A DNA stretch of 36,508 bases from Promethearchaeota archaeon (GTDB lineage: Archaea; Asgardarchaeota; Lokiarchaeia; Sigyniarchaeales; SOKP01), in contig JAEOTS010000128.1 in assembly GCA_016839745.1 (NCBI GenBank), positions 1 through 36,508 of the forward strand. Direction: 5' to 3'. The position numbers and the translations under genes are program-made. The notes below the pieces were generated by a model. The model worked only from the letters and a program-made list of their open reading frames with translations, was not told where the DNA came from and made no database searches. Of the stretch, positions 1 through 8,088 are shown in pieces; within the stretch, counting starts at the first letter, position 1; every line of letters starts with the position of its first letter.

Positions 1-141
1 CAAAAAGTCTTGAAGATGATGGGACTTGAAAAGAGATTTAAGCTTGAATGGGTAAGTGCGTCTGAGGGCAAGCGATTTTCTGATTTAATAACAGAGTTTA
101 CTAGCGAAATTAAAGAATTAGGTCCTCTTAAGATTAATTAA
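1..141 (+). CDS. mvhD: MvhD/FlpD-type iron-sulfur subunit, 3' end only
   Basis: The window opens inside this gene. The last 46 codons read in frame 1 to a TAA at 139-141. They encode a C-terminus ending ...LITEFTSEIKELGPLKIN, almost the same as the C-terminus of the complete MvhD at 5001-5438 (shared EWVSASEGKRF, DLITEFT and IKELGPLK blocks). MvhD carries electrons between a hydrogenase or dehydrogenase and HdrA through a [2Fe-2S] cluster. The cluster cysteines would lie upstream of the window. The gene is probably the last of an earlier Hdr operon, so two Hdr-MvhD modules stand in tandem. The hairpin at 156-178 follows its stop. Confidence 0.88.
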   Translation, partial: QKVLKMMGLEKRFKLEWVSASEGKRFSDLITEFTSEIKELGPLKIN

Positions 142-155
142 ATTACTGTTTTAAT

Positions 156-178
156 TTAAAGATTAGTGGAATCTTTAA
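156..178 (+). terminator. hairpin after the first mvhD
   Basis: A perfect 9-base inverted repeat (TTAAAGATT / AATCTTTAA) with a 5-base loop lies 15 bases after the mvhD stop. T-rich sequence follows it. The position suggests a transcription end or an mRNA 3' stabiliser. Archaeal termination needs only a T-run, so the role of the stem is inferred. Confidence 0.45.
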
Positions 179-373
179 TTCTAATTATTTTAACTTCTTA
201 TATTTATAATAGAGTTTCAAATTGAAACTTAAAGATATTGCTTAATTTCGAAATGTCACTTTTAGATCACGATTCTTCAAATATTTCACAAATCGATCAG
301 AATATCGATAACAAATATCGCAAAACAAAAAGAAACCCACTTTATTTGTCACTTTTCGAAGATTTTTCATGAT

Positions 374-387
374 AATATTTATATAAT
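374..387 (+). promoter_or_regulatory. TATA-like promoter ahead of the Hdr operon
   Basis: The 478-base gap at 142-619 is AT-rich. Its best promoter candidate is AATATTTATATAAT, preceded by an A/T stretch that could act as BRE. It would start RNA near 410, leaving a long leader of about 200 bases before the HdrD-like gene. Short repeats of ATCGAT and AAATAT at about 280-320 lie upstream. Apart from the hairpin and a possible tiny ORF, nothing else was recognised in the gap. Confidence 0.35.
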
Positions 388-470
388 AATCTTGCCTCTC
401 CATTATTCATAGCAAAGTTGTTAAAGAAGATTAATTACAAATTTTATTTCTTAAAAAGGTGTTCACAATA

Positions 471-590
471 ATGGAAGCCTTCTACTTATCAAGTATAAAA
501 CAAAAAAATAATAAATATCTATTATTTTCAAAATTAAGTGTTAGAAATACTATATTTTTACTTATTTTGCAAAAATTATTAGTAATTTAA
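471..590 (+). CDS. possible 39-residue leader peptide
   Basis: A short frame begins with ATG at 471 and has AAAAAGGTG about ten bases upstream as a ribosome site. It reads 39 codons to TAA at 588-590, just ahead of the Hdr operon. The product starts MEAFYLSSIKQKNNKYLL and has a hydrophobic C-terminal half (FLLILQKLLVI). No family is recognised. Short frames arise by chance in AT-rich DNA, and the main support is the ribosome-site-like sequence and the position in the long operon leader. Confidence 0.22.
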   Translation: MEAFYLSSIKQKNNKYLLFSKLSVRNTIFLLILQKLLVI

Positions 591-607
591 GAAGAATTTA
601 GAGTAGA

Positions 608-613
608 GAGGAG
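608..613 (+). promoter_or_regulatory. ribosome binding site fixing an ATA start
   Basis: GAGGAG lies six bases ahead of the ATA at 620 and just before the in-frame stop at 614-616. This is the normal distance for translation start and is the main evidence that the HdrD-like protein begins at a near-cognate codon. Confidence 0.6.
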
Positions 614-619
614 TAAATC

Positions 620-1891
620 ATAACAGAGTCAAAGAAGGATCTAAAAAAAGAAGACGCCTTAGATGATACATCAAAATATCTCGATAAAATTTACAATCCT
701 GATCTAAGAGCCATTTTAAGAAGATGTTATCAATGCGCTCGTTGTAGTGGGGTTTGTCAATTAAGCAAAGTCCAAACCTACACACCTAGTAAGATTATTC
801 AACTCATAATAGAAGGATTTGAAGAAAAAGTATTAGAAAGCGAAACTTTTTGGGACTGTTTAACTTGCAATCAATGTCTTAAAGATTGCCCAGAGAACAT
901 TAACTTTGCTGAATTAGTAAGAATGGCTAGATTTAAGATGAGACAATCAACAAATAAAGATGTTGATGATTTGATCGCCCACAAAGGAGTTTACACATCG
1001 ATCACGGAAATTATGAGTCAACCCTATATAAATCCAGATAGATCTCTTGAGTGGGTACCTAAAGGTATAAAAATTGCTGAAAAAGGTAATGTTTTATATT
1101 ATGTAGGGTGTATTCCTTATTTTAATTACGAATTTGACAAAATAGATCCCATAGCGATGAGCACTTTACAAATATTAAGCGAAGTTGAAAAAGAACCGAT
1201 TGTTCTCTTTAAAGAAGAAATCTGCTGTGGTCATGATGTTTATTGGGGGCAAGGAAAACTAGAAGTATTTATTAATTTAGCTAAGAAAAATATTGATATG
1301 TTCGAGAAAACAGGAATCTCCACTATTGTAACTGCATGTGCAGAATGCTACAGAACCTTTAAAGTCGATTATCCGAAACTATTTGAAGATTTTAGCCAAA
1401 AGTTCGAGGTTAAACATATCATTGAATATATTTACGATAATTGGAAAGAAGGTAAAATTGAAATTGTAGGAAAAAATGAATCTGAAGAGGAAACATCGTT
1501 TACCTATCACGACCCATGCAGATTAAGCAGATTTTTACCCGAAGATAACAAAATTACAGATAAGTCACGCGAAATCTTTAAAGAGTTTAAAAAATTAGGA
1601 TATATCTTTACAGAAATGGAGCATAATAAATCAAACTCTTTATGCTGTGGAGTGAATTCTTGGATGAATTGTAACGAGAAATCAAAAGCTCTAAGGTATA
1701 AAAGAATGCTTGAAGCCAAAACTGCGGGAGAAATAATGCTAACTGCTTGTCCAAAATGTAAAATTCACTTATCATGTTTACAAGATGATTACGCGGACAT
1801 TTCTTCAGTTGAAATATCAGATTTCTCAGAATTTTTAGTAAATCACATTAAAGTAATAAAACCTAAAAAAAAGAGTGAGGGGGAAAAATAA
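620..1891 (+). CDS. HdrD-like heterodisulfide reductase subunit (HdrC-HdrB fusion), ATA start
   Basis: About 423 residues. Residues 30-95 hold two [4Fe-4S] ferredoxin motifs (C36/C39/C42/C46 and C80/C83/C86/C90), the HdrC part. Two CCG domains follow, the HdrB part: C164, C202-C203, C240, C243, then C300, C342-C343, C377, C380. In HdrB/HdrD these hold the special cubane clusters that reduce a disulfide. The first ATG in frame is at 923, after both ferredoxin motifs, so it cannot be the true start. No ATG, GTG or TTG exists between the in-frame stop at 614-616 and 923. GAGGAG at 608-613 sits six bases before an ATA at 620, which gives ITESKKDL (one base from MTES). The stop overlaps the hdrA ATG by one base. 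It is probably a cytoplasmic partner of HdrA and MvhD; the natural disulfide substrate is unknown. Confidence 0.88.
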   Translation: MTESKKDLKKEDALDDTSKYLDKIYNPDLRAILRRCYQCARCSGVCQLSKVQTYTPSKIIQLIIEGFEEKVLESETFWDCLTCNQCLKDCPENINFAELVRMARFKMRQSTNKDVDDLIAHKGVYTSITEIMSQPYINPDRSLEWVPKGIKIAEKGNVLYYVGCIPYFNYEFDKIDPIAMSTLQILSEVEKEPIVLFKEEICCGHDVYWGQGKLEVFINLAKKNIDMFEKTGISTIVTACAECYRTFKVDYPKLFEDFSQKFEVKHIIEYIYDNWKEGKIEIVGKNESEEETSFTYHDPCRLSRFLPEDNKITDKSREIFKEFKKLGYIFTEMEHNKSNSLCCGVNSWMNCNEKSKALRYKRMLEAKTAGEIMLTACPKCKIHLSCLQDDYADISSVEISDFSEFLVNHIKVIKPKKKSEGEK

Positions 1892-4800
1892 TGGAAGGAG
1901 CTGTGTTGGTCATAGGGGCTGGTATTGCTGGAATACAAACATCTCTCGATTTAACCGAGTTAGGATTTAAAGTTTATCTCGTGGAAAAATCTCCTTCAAT
2001 AGGTGGAAGGATGGCTCAACTGGATAAAACTTTTCCTACAAACGATTGTTCTCTTTGTATCCTCGCACCTAAAATGGTTGAGGTCTATAGAAATCCTAAC
2101 ATCGAACTAATGACTTATCACGAAGTCAAGGCAATTTCAGGAGAAGCCGGTAATTTTGATGTATCAGTGTTAAAGAAACCTCGATATATCGACGAGGACA
2201 AATGTAAGGGATGCGGTGACTGCGCTGCTAAATGCCCAAAAATCCAAGTACCTAACTTATTTGATATGAATCTTGGAAAAAGGAAATCAGTCTATATTCC
2301 TTTCCCTCAAGCAGTACCTCCTATTTATCTAATAGATCCAGAATTGTGTTTAATGTTAACTAAAGGCGTGTGTGGCGTCTGTGAAAAGGTGTGCGAGGCA
2401 AAAGCAATCAACTACGAGCAAAAAGAACAAGAAATTAATATTAAAGTAGGTGCGATTGTAGTCGCCACAGGTTTTGACATGCCGGCAGAAGATTTGTCTC
2501 CACGATGGGGGTATCGATTCCAAAACGTAGTAAGTGCGTTGGAGTACGAAAGAATCTTGTGCGCGTCTGGTCCTTTTGGAGGTCATGTTCTAAGACTTAG
2601 CGATGAAGAAGAACCTGAGAAAATCGCTTTTATTCAATGCGCAGGATCCAGAGATTTACACGAAAATGTTCCCTATTGTTCAAGCGTTTGTTGTATGTAT
2701 ACTGCTAAAGAAGCTATAATAACTGCTGAACACTCTGAAAACGCTAAATGCTTTGTATTTAGACACGATATCAGAGCCTATGGTAAAAACTTTTATGAAT
2801 TTACCCAAAGAGCTCAAGACGAATATGGCGTAAAGTATTTCCAAACAAAAATAAGTACTATCGAAGAAGATCCCGAAACGAACGATTTGTTAATTCACTA
2901 TGAGGATTTGAAAACTGGAAAATTTAACGATTTTGTGGCTAATTTAGTTGTTTTAGCGACCCCATTAGTTCCTAAAAAAGGCATTGGAGATTTAGCCAAA
3001 ATTCTTGATGTAGAACTCGATAAATACGACTTTTTCAAAGAAAAATCTTATTTCCATAAATCGTTATCGTCGAGGGAAGGAATTTTCTTATGCGGTTTTT
3101 GCCAAGGACCAATGGATATTCCGGAAACAGTCGCTGACGCAAGTGGTGTTGCATCTCAAGTAGCTACGTTACTTAATACTGCAAAATTTACAAAAGTTAA
3201 AGAAAAAGTATTTGAAGTAACTGAGAAAGAAGTAAGCCCTACAGATGAACCCCGAATAGGTGTGCTTATATGTCATTGTGGGATTAATATTGGCAAATAT
3301 GTCGATGTTCCTAATGTTAGAGATTATATAAAATCATTGCCAAATGTAGTTTGGTGCGAAGACAACTTATATTCGTGCAGTTCTGATTCCCAAGAACTAA
3401 TTAAAGAAAAGATTAAAGAACATAATCTTAATAGACTTATTGTAGCTTCATGTACTCCTAGAACTCACGAACCATTATTCCAAGAAACATGTCAAGAAGC
3501 AGGAATGAATAAATACTTGTTTGAAATGGTAAACATTAGAGACCAATGTTCCTGGGTTCACATGACTGAAAAAAAGGCAGCGACCAATAAATCGATGGAT
3601 TTAATAAGAATGGCTGTCTCGAAATCCAAATTAATCAAACCTCAAAAGGAGGAGAAGATTGCAGTTATACCTACTGCTTTAGTAATAGGTGGAGGTATCT
3701 CAGGAATGACTGCTGCTTTAGAATTAGCTAATCAAGGATTTAAGACATACATTATAGAAAAGGAAAAGAAACTTGGGGGTAATTTAAATAGTCTTAACAT
3801 TCTTTATCCCATCCAAGAAGATGCTTCAATCCTTTTAAAAGATACTATAGATAAGGTTGAAAGCAATAACAATATTGAAGTTCATTTAGAGACAACAATC
3901 AAAGATATCAAGGGGTATATCGGAAATTACGAAGTCTCAATTTATGACTTGATAGATAAAGCAACAGAAATAAAAACCGGAGCGATAATCGTTGCTACTG
4001 GCGGACAAGAACTGAAGCCAAAAGGATTGTTTCAATATGACGGTAAAAATAAACAAGTTATGACACAACTCGAAATTGAACAAAAACTTCAAGAACCTGA
4101 TAAATCTTGGCTTGATAAATTAAAACGTGTTACTTTCGTTTTATGCGCTGGTGCAAGACAGAAGGAAGGTATTACTTATTGTTCAAATGTTTGTTGCGGA
4201 ACCTCAATCAAAAATATTAATATTCTAAAAGAGTTAAACCCAAATCTCGAGATTATTGTATTATACCGAGATTTTCAAATGGCTAAAAAAGAATTCGAAG
4301 AGTATTACCGTAATCGAAGAAAAGACGCTATGTTTTTGCGATACGATTTAGATCAAATTCCAAAAATAACTCAAGTAGGCAAGTCGCCTGAAAAATATAA
4401 AGTAGAAGTATTCGATACTAATTTACAAGATAAACTCGATTTTGAAACCGATTTAATCGTGTTAGCTACACCAATGGTTCCTGCAGACAATATGAAAGAT
4501 TTAGCAATGATGCTTAAAGTTCCTTTAGATAGGACCGGATTTTTTTTAGAAGCTCATGTTAAACTAAGGCCATTAGATTTTGCAACGGACGGTATCTTCC
4601 TTTGCGGAGTTGCTCAATGGCCCAAAAATATTCAAGACTCCATATCTCAAGCAAGTGGGGCTGCTGGTCGAGCAAGTAGATTTCTGAGCGCTGGAGAAAT
4701 AACAACTTCAGGCTTAGTCGCAGAAGTTACTCAGAGCAAATGTATAGGATGCGGAGATTGCGAGGAAGTCTGTCCTTATAAAGCAATTGAACTAATAGAA

Positions 4801-4998
4801 ACTACAAAAGATTTTGAGGAAGTATCAATAGTAGTAAAAAAATCATCAATAAATTCAGCTCTATGTAAAGGATGCGGTACTTGCGCAGCTACATGCCCTG
4901 TAGGCGCGATATCCGTAAAGCACTACGATTTTGATCAAATTGGCGCAATGATCGATTCATATCTTTTAGAAAAAATAACAAATGGAGGGAGTACTTAG
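1891..4998 (+). CDS. hdrA: HdrA, double-length FAD/iron-sulfur electron-bifurcating subunit
   Basis: 1035 residues, against about 650 for a single HdrA. The first half has a dinucleotide fold (VIGAGIAGIQ, residues 7-16), the conserved NDCSLCILAPKM (51-62), a ferredoxin motif (C105/C108/C111/C115) and a second cysteine group (C153, C161, C164, C168). From about 455 an HdrA N-terminal-type domain (RIGVLICHCG) begins, then a second FAD fold (VIGGGISGMT). Two classic [4Fe-4S] motifs (CIGCGDCEEVCP, CKGCGTCAATCP) close the protein after residue 945. The second FAD unit lacks the NDCSLC motif. HdrA uses FAD to split electron pairs between ferredoxin and a disulfide or a second acceptor. The gene starts on the last base of the HdrD-like stop codon and is followed two bases later by mvhD, so the three are one operon. 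Confidence 0.95.
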   Translation: MEGAVLVIGAGIAGIQTSLDLTELGFKVYLVEKSPSIGGRMAQLDKTFPTNDCSLCILAPKMVEVYRNPNIELMTYHEVKAISGEAGNFDVSVLKKPRYIDEDKCKGCGDCAAKCPKIQVPNLFDMNLGKRKSVYIPFPQAVPPIYLIDPELCLMLTKGVCGVCEKVCEAKAINYEQKEQEINIKVGAIVVATGFDMPAEDLSPRWGYRFQNVVSALEYERILCASGPFGGHVLRLSDEEEPEKIAFIQCAGSRDLHENVPYCSSVCCMYTAKEAIITAEHSENAKCFVFRHDIRAYGKNFYEFTQRAQDEYGVKYFQTKISTIEEDPETNDLLIHYEDLKTGKFNDFVANLVVLATPLVPKKGIGDLAKILDVELDKYDFFKEKSYFHKSLSSREGIFLCGFCQGPMDIPETVADASGVASQVATLLNTAKFTKVKEKVFEVTEKEVSPTDEPRIGVLICHCGINIGKYVDVPNVRDYIKSLPNVVWCEDNLYSCSSDSQELIKEKIKEHNLNRLIVASCTPRTHEPLFQETCQEAGMNKYLFEMVNIRDQCSWVHMTEKKAATNKSMDLIRMAVSKSKLIKPQKEEKIAVIPTALVIGGGISGMTAALELANQGFKTYIIEKEKKLGGNLNSLNILYPIQEDASILLKDTIDKVESNNNIEVHLETTIKDIKGYIGNYEVSIYDLIDKATEIKTGAIIVATGGQELKPKGLFQYDGKNKQVMTQLEIEQKLQEPDKSWLDKLKRVTFVLCAGARQKEGITYCSNVCCGTSIKNINILKELNPNLEIIVLYRDFQMAKKEFEEYYRNRRKDAMFLRYDLDQIPKITQVGKSPEKYKVEVFDTNLQDKLDFETDLIVLATPMVPADNMKDLAMMLKVPLDRTGFFLEAHVKLRPLDFATDGIFLCGVAQWPKNIQDSISQASGAAGRASRFLSAGEITTSGLVAEVTQSKCIGCGDCEEVCPYKAIELIETTKDFEEVSIVVKKSSINSALCKGCGTCAATCPVGAISVKHYDFDQIGAMIDSYLLEKITNGGST

Positions 4999-5000
4999 TT

Positions 5001-5438
5001 ATGTCTAAGTCTAAAACAAAACCCAAGAAAGTCAAAGACTTTGAGCCTGATATCTTAGTTTTCTGTTGTAATTGGTGTAGCTATGCCGGCGCGGACTTAG
5101 CAGGAGTGTCAAGATTTCAATATCCTCCAAATATTCGAGTAATTCGGGTGATGTGTTCGGGGAGAGTTGATCCTTCCTTTGTTCTAAAAGCTCTTAAAGA
5201 TGGCGCAGATGGAGTTCTTATTAGTGGCTGTCACATTGGTGATTGTCACTATATTTCAGGTAATGAATACGCGAGAGATAGATTCGCAAAAATGCATAGT
5301 ATAATTATAAAACAATTAGGCGTTAACGAGAAACGCGTTAGATTAGAGTGGGTTTCAGCTTCTGAAGGTAAGCGTTTCGCCGATTTAATTACAGAATTTA
5401 CTAACCAAATAAAAGAGTTAGGACCTCTTAAAAGCTAG
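5001..5438 (+). CDS. mvhD: MvhD/FlpD-type iron-sulfur subunit
   Basis: 145 residues, normal length for MvhD/FlpD. Cysteines C22, C23, C26 (FCCNWCSY), C52, C77 and C82 (SGCHIGDC) match the cluster-binding pattern that passes electrons to HdrA. The ATG lies two bases after the hdrA stop, with GGAGG about ten bases upstream inside the hdrA 3' end. No hydrogenase (MvhA/G) or formate dehydrogenase gene is in the window, so the electron donor cannot be named. The C-terminus is nearly the same as the partial mvhD at 1-141, showing a recent or conserved tandem module. Confidence 0.94.
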   Translation: MSKSKTKPKKVKDFEPDILVFCCNWCSYAGADLAGVSRFQYPPNIRVIRVMCSGRVDPSFVLKALKDGADGVLISGCHIGDCHYISGNEYARDRFAKMHSIIIKQLGVNEKRVRLEWVSASEGKRFADLITEFTNQIKELGPLKS

Positions 5439-5442
5439 GTAA

Positions 5443-5458
5443 TCTTTTTTATTTTTAA
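5443..5458 (+). terminator. T-rich terminator of the Hdr operon
   Basis: TCTTTTTTATTTTT begins five bases after the mvhD stop, with no hairpin. This is the usual archaeal terminator form. The next gene is on the opposite strand. Confidence 0.6.
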
Positions 5459-5483
5459 CTTCTCCCTCTTAAATAGTATTTTT

Positions 5484-6692
5484 CTATTTGGATACCTTCT
5501 TTGCAAATTTATACAAGAATATTAAAACTACAAGAAGTATTGCAGAAACCATAAAAATGATGATGTATACTAAGGAAATTCCTCCAAAATTAAAAAAGGG
5601 TTCTAGAGTTATAGGAACGAAAGCTATTCCAATAAATTGAAACGCCGTTGTTAATCCCGCGAGAGCACCACGTCTTTCTAGAGATAAAGTTTGGCTATAG
5701 AACATTACTAATGTTATTAATATACCTCCGGCTAGACCCATGAAGGTAAGACCTATGGAAGTGAACGGAAGCGCTTCGAAACTGTTATTACCGAAGAGTA
5801 TTAAAATTATGTCTGCGATAAATAATGAAATCAATCCCATTATCATAGTAAGTTTTACACTTTTTTTCTTAATAGTGAATCCGGTTAAAATACCACCTAT
5901 AAAGCCCATTACTCCAAATAAGGCAATTACTAATCCTGAAATCGCCGGTGGTATCGAGGCTATAGAACGCGAAGTCCAGATTATAGTTGCAATAGAGGTA
6001 TGTGAAAGTAAAAAAGCTGAGATAACCAATAAGATAACTGGTAAACGACGAATTTCTCGGGCGATGTGAGAGAAAAATGTTCGAATTCCATCATCACTTT
6101 TAGTGACAGATTGACTCTTTCTTAATGTAAAAATAATTATGATTCCTAATACAGTAATAACCAAAAATATTATGTATAAATACCTCCAGCTTACATTGAT
6201 TATTTGACCTGCAAGTAACGGTCCCAAACCAACTCCTATATTAGCAACTGCACCTAGCAAGCCTATTTTTTTAGAAATTTTCGGTCCAGGAGTGATATCC
6301 GTAAGCAAAGCTATTAATACAGGATTGACGAAACCGAAACCAATACCAGCTAAGACATTTGCAATAATAAATACTATTAACGAAAATGAAAATGTTGCTA
6401 TAACCATTCCAATTGCAAAAACAGATAAACCTAAAAGAATCACGGGGAACCGACCTTTCGTATCTGAAATAGCGCCTGAGAATAGTTGAACTATGGCAAA
6501 TGGGAACATGAATGATGGAATTGCAATCAATACTGCATTTTGAACGATTGAAAATTCTACTGAAAGTACAACATATAATACTAAAATAACATTGCCAGTT
6601 AGAGGTCCCAACGCAAAAAGGACAAAGATAATTACCTCTGCTAATACGAAAGTTTTCTTAGGTTCTACACTCAAGATATATCGTCTATTCAA
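5484..6692 (-). CDS. MFS transporter, drug/sugar efflux type
   Basis: 402 residues with about 12 hydrophobic segments spread over the full length, as in 12-helix major facilitator proteins. A motif-A-like loop between helices 2 and 3 (GAISDTKGRFPVIL) and a motif-C-like helix 5 (GAVANIGVGLGPLLAG), typical of proton antiporters, point to an efflux carrier; the substrate cannot be told. The longest frame starts with TTG at 6692, and a second TTG six codons later is possible. A TATA-like stretch at about 6703-6714 is so close to the start that the mRNA may have little or no leader. The gene stands alone, convergent with the Hdr operon. Confidence 0.85.
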   Translation of the reverse strand: MNRRYILSVEPKKTFVLAEVIIFVLFALGPLTGNVILVLYVVLSVEFSIVQNAVLIAIPSFMFPFAIVQLFSGAISDTKGRFPVILLGLSVFAIGMVIATFSFSLIVFIIANVLAGIGFGFVNPVLIALLTDITPGPKISKKIGLLGAVANIGVGLGPLLAGQIINVSWRYLYIIFLVITVLGIIIIFTLRKSQSVTKSDDGIRTFFSHIAREIRRLPVILLVISAFLLSHTSIATIIWTSRSIASIPPAISGLVIALFGVMGFIGGILTGFTIKKKSVKLTMIMGLISLFIADIILILFGNNSFEALPFTSIGLTFMGLAGGILITLVMFYSQTLSLERRGALAGLTTAFQFIGIAFVPITLEPFFNFGGISLVYIIIFMVSAILLVVLIFLYKFAKKVSK

Positions 6693-6746
6693 TTTTTAGC
6701 AAATATACTATAAAAAATTAGTCTCTAATATTAAACTCTCTGTTAT

Positions 6747-6764
6747 TAAAAAATAAAAAAAAAG
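6747..6764 (-). terminator. T-run terminator after the small membrane protein gene
   Basis: On the minus strand a nearly unbroken T-run starts about 15 bases after the stop of the gene ending at 6779. Its position fits an archaeal terminator for the two-gene unit 7927-6779. Confidence 0.5.
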
Positions 6765-6778
6765 GATTATATTTAGAT

Positions 6779-7252
6779 TTACGATACATAAACCGCTATC
6801 TGCGAGAAGAACGTTGTAACGATTATAACAAATAGAATTAGCCCAGCAAGTATAAGGTAGATACGCCTCGCTTTTTCGTCAAATTTATCGTTTAAAGCAA
6901 AACTCAAAAACGCTATTGCAATAAAAAACATGCCAATATTAACCCCAATTCGAGCAATATTGCCTACTATGACTACTTGGTATTCCATCCAATAAGATAT
7001 AAGATTAGCTCGTTCAATTTTTACGATGTAATCGTTATACCCGTACAACCCTTGCATGTAATTCATTTCGTTTTGTTGGTTTTCAAGGAGTAACCATGTA
7101 GAGGCGTTATCTGCAATTGATTTACTTATCATGAGTACCGTGCCAAAGACTATAGCTACTAATAGACCGTATATTAAGAACTTAGTAGCTCTTTGCTTAT
7201 CCATCATTGGTAACATGTCATACAAACTTCCTTTTCTCTCTTCTGTCCCCAT
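6779..7252 (-). CDS. hypothetical three-helix membrane protein
   Basis: 157 residues with no family recognised. Hydrophobic helices lie at about 26-45, 95-117 and 131-153. A polar, Asn/Tyr-rich loop of about 45 residues (ENQQNEMNYMQGLYGYNDY) between helices 1 and 2 probably faces outside, and the charged KFDEKARR lies between helices 2 and 3. The start is secure: an AAGGTGAT ribosome site sits five bases before the ATG, and its TGA is the stop codon of the upstream gene. The two proteins are therefore translationally linked and may form a complex. Confidence 0.75.
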   Translation of the reverse strand: MGTEERKGSLYDMLPMMDKQRATKFLIYGLLVAIVFGTVLMISKSIADNASTWLLLENQQNEMNYMQGLYGYNDYIVKIERANLISYWMEYQVVIVGNIARIGVNIGMFFIAIAFLSFALNDKFDEKARRIYLILAGLILFVIIVTTFFSQIAVYVS

Positions 7253-7258
7253 TTTTTA

Positions 7259-7927
7259 TCACCTTAAGTAATTTGCTTTTAAAACTGATATTAATGCTAA
7301 CATTACGTAAACAATTATAATGGCAGCACCTATAAATATGAAAAGATTGTTTAGAGTTTCTCCTGGACCGTCTACTTTTATTGTGATATCGAAAGCAACA
7401 TCTGTAACGGAAGGAGGACCCGAATTAGAGCCATAAACGATAACATAATAATCACCTGGCCAAGAAACCAACGAATCACCCACTCTATCCCCCATAAATT
7501 CTATGTATAAATAAATTCCATTCGAGGGTAACGATAAAGAATTCGCACCAAATGTGCTTCCCGCGGGCGATGAACCCCAACCAAACTCAGAATATACAAA
7601 CTGCAAGCCTGAAGGAGGAGGGTTATCCAAACTGTGTTCTCGGTCGTATACGCTTTTAGCAATGATCCTAATTGTGACCGATGAATTTGGGTAAAATTCA
7701 GAAATTTCGATTATCAGTTTTTGATCTTTACTTAATGTCACTTGTTGAGCGAACGCATTTCTTATACTTGCGCTGCTATCTTCTTGAATAACTACAGGTT
7801 TTCGGTCGTAAATAGTTACTTTATCTAGTAAAATCCCAAAAAAAGGACCGAGTACTAGACATGCTAGACCTATTCCAATGATGATGTAAGCGGTTTTCTT
7901 TTTTAAAAGTCGACTAATTTTTAACAT
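7259..7927 (-). CDS. hypothetical protein with external beta-rich domain and two membrane anchors
   Basis: 222 residues with no family recognised. A basic N-terminus (KISRLLKKK) leads into a membrane helix at about 13-35. A Ser/Pro/Gly-rich segment predicted to be mostly beta strand follows (about 40-190), and a second helix is near 195-217. This topology puts the central domain outside, with both ends in the cytoplasm. Motifs such as GDYYVIVYGSNSG and GIYLYIEFMGD resemble beta-sandwich strands. It stands first in a two-gene unit, and its stop TGA lies inside the ribosome site of the downstream membrane protein. An adhesion or sensing role would be a guess. Confidence 0.75.
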   Translation of the reverse strand: MLKISRLLKKKTAYIIIGIGLACLVLGPFFGILLDKVTIYDRKPVVIQEDSSASIRNAFAQQVTLSKDQKLIIEISEFYPNSSVTIRIIAKSVYDREHSLDNPPPSGLQFVYSEFGWGSSPAGSTFGANSLSLPSNGIYLYIEFMGDRVGDSLVSWPGDYYVIVYGSNSGPPSVTDVAFDITIKVDGPGETLNNLFIFIGAAIIIVYVMLALISVLKANYLR

Positions 7928-8060
7928 GTAGACACCTTTATAGACTTATTTTTTTTTAAATTAAATTCTGGTCAAATAAAAATAGGGCGTTTCGAAATAA
8001 AAATTTGAGTTTGATAATTATTAACAGATGAATTAAAGCTCGAAATTGATGAATGTTTTA

Positions 8061-8074
8061 ATAAAAAAAAAGAA
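8061..8074 (-). terminator. T-run after the gene ending at 8089
   Basis: A run of nine A on the plus strand (8063-8071) reads as a T-run on the minus strand about 18 bases after the stop, fitting a simple archaeal terminator. Confidence 0.45.
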
Positions 8075-8088
8075 ATAATTGTAAACTC

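Noticed and set aside
276..320. Repeated ATCGAT/AAATAT words as a CRISPR-like or origin repeat
   Set aside because: The copies are short, unevenly spaced and imperfect; nothing beyond AT-rich promoter-type DNA can be claimed.
923..1891. ATG at 923 as the start of the HdrB-like gene
   Set aside because: It would leave an intact two-cluster ferredoxin domain untranslated in the same frame, and there is no good ribosome site before it.
2356..2586. Minus-strand open frame inside hdrA
   Set aside because: It lies wholly within a well-supported gene and its product has no recognisable features.
5740..6069. Plus-strand open frame inside the MFS gene
   Set aside because: It is the complement of membrane-helix codons; the minus frame has MFS motifs.
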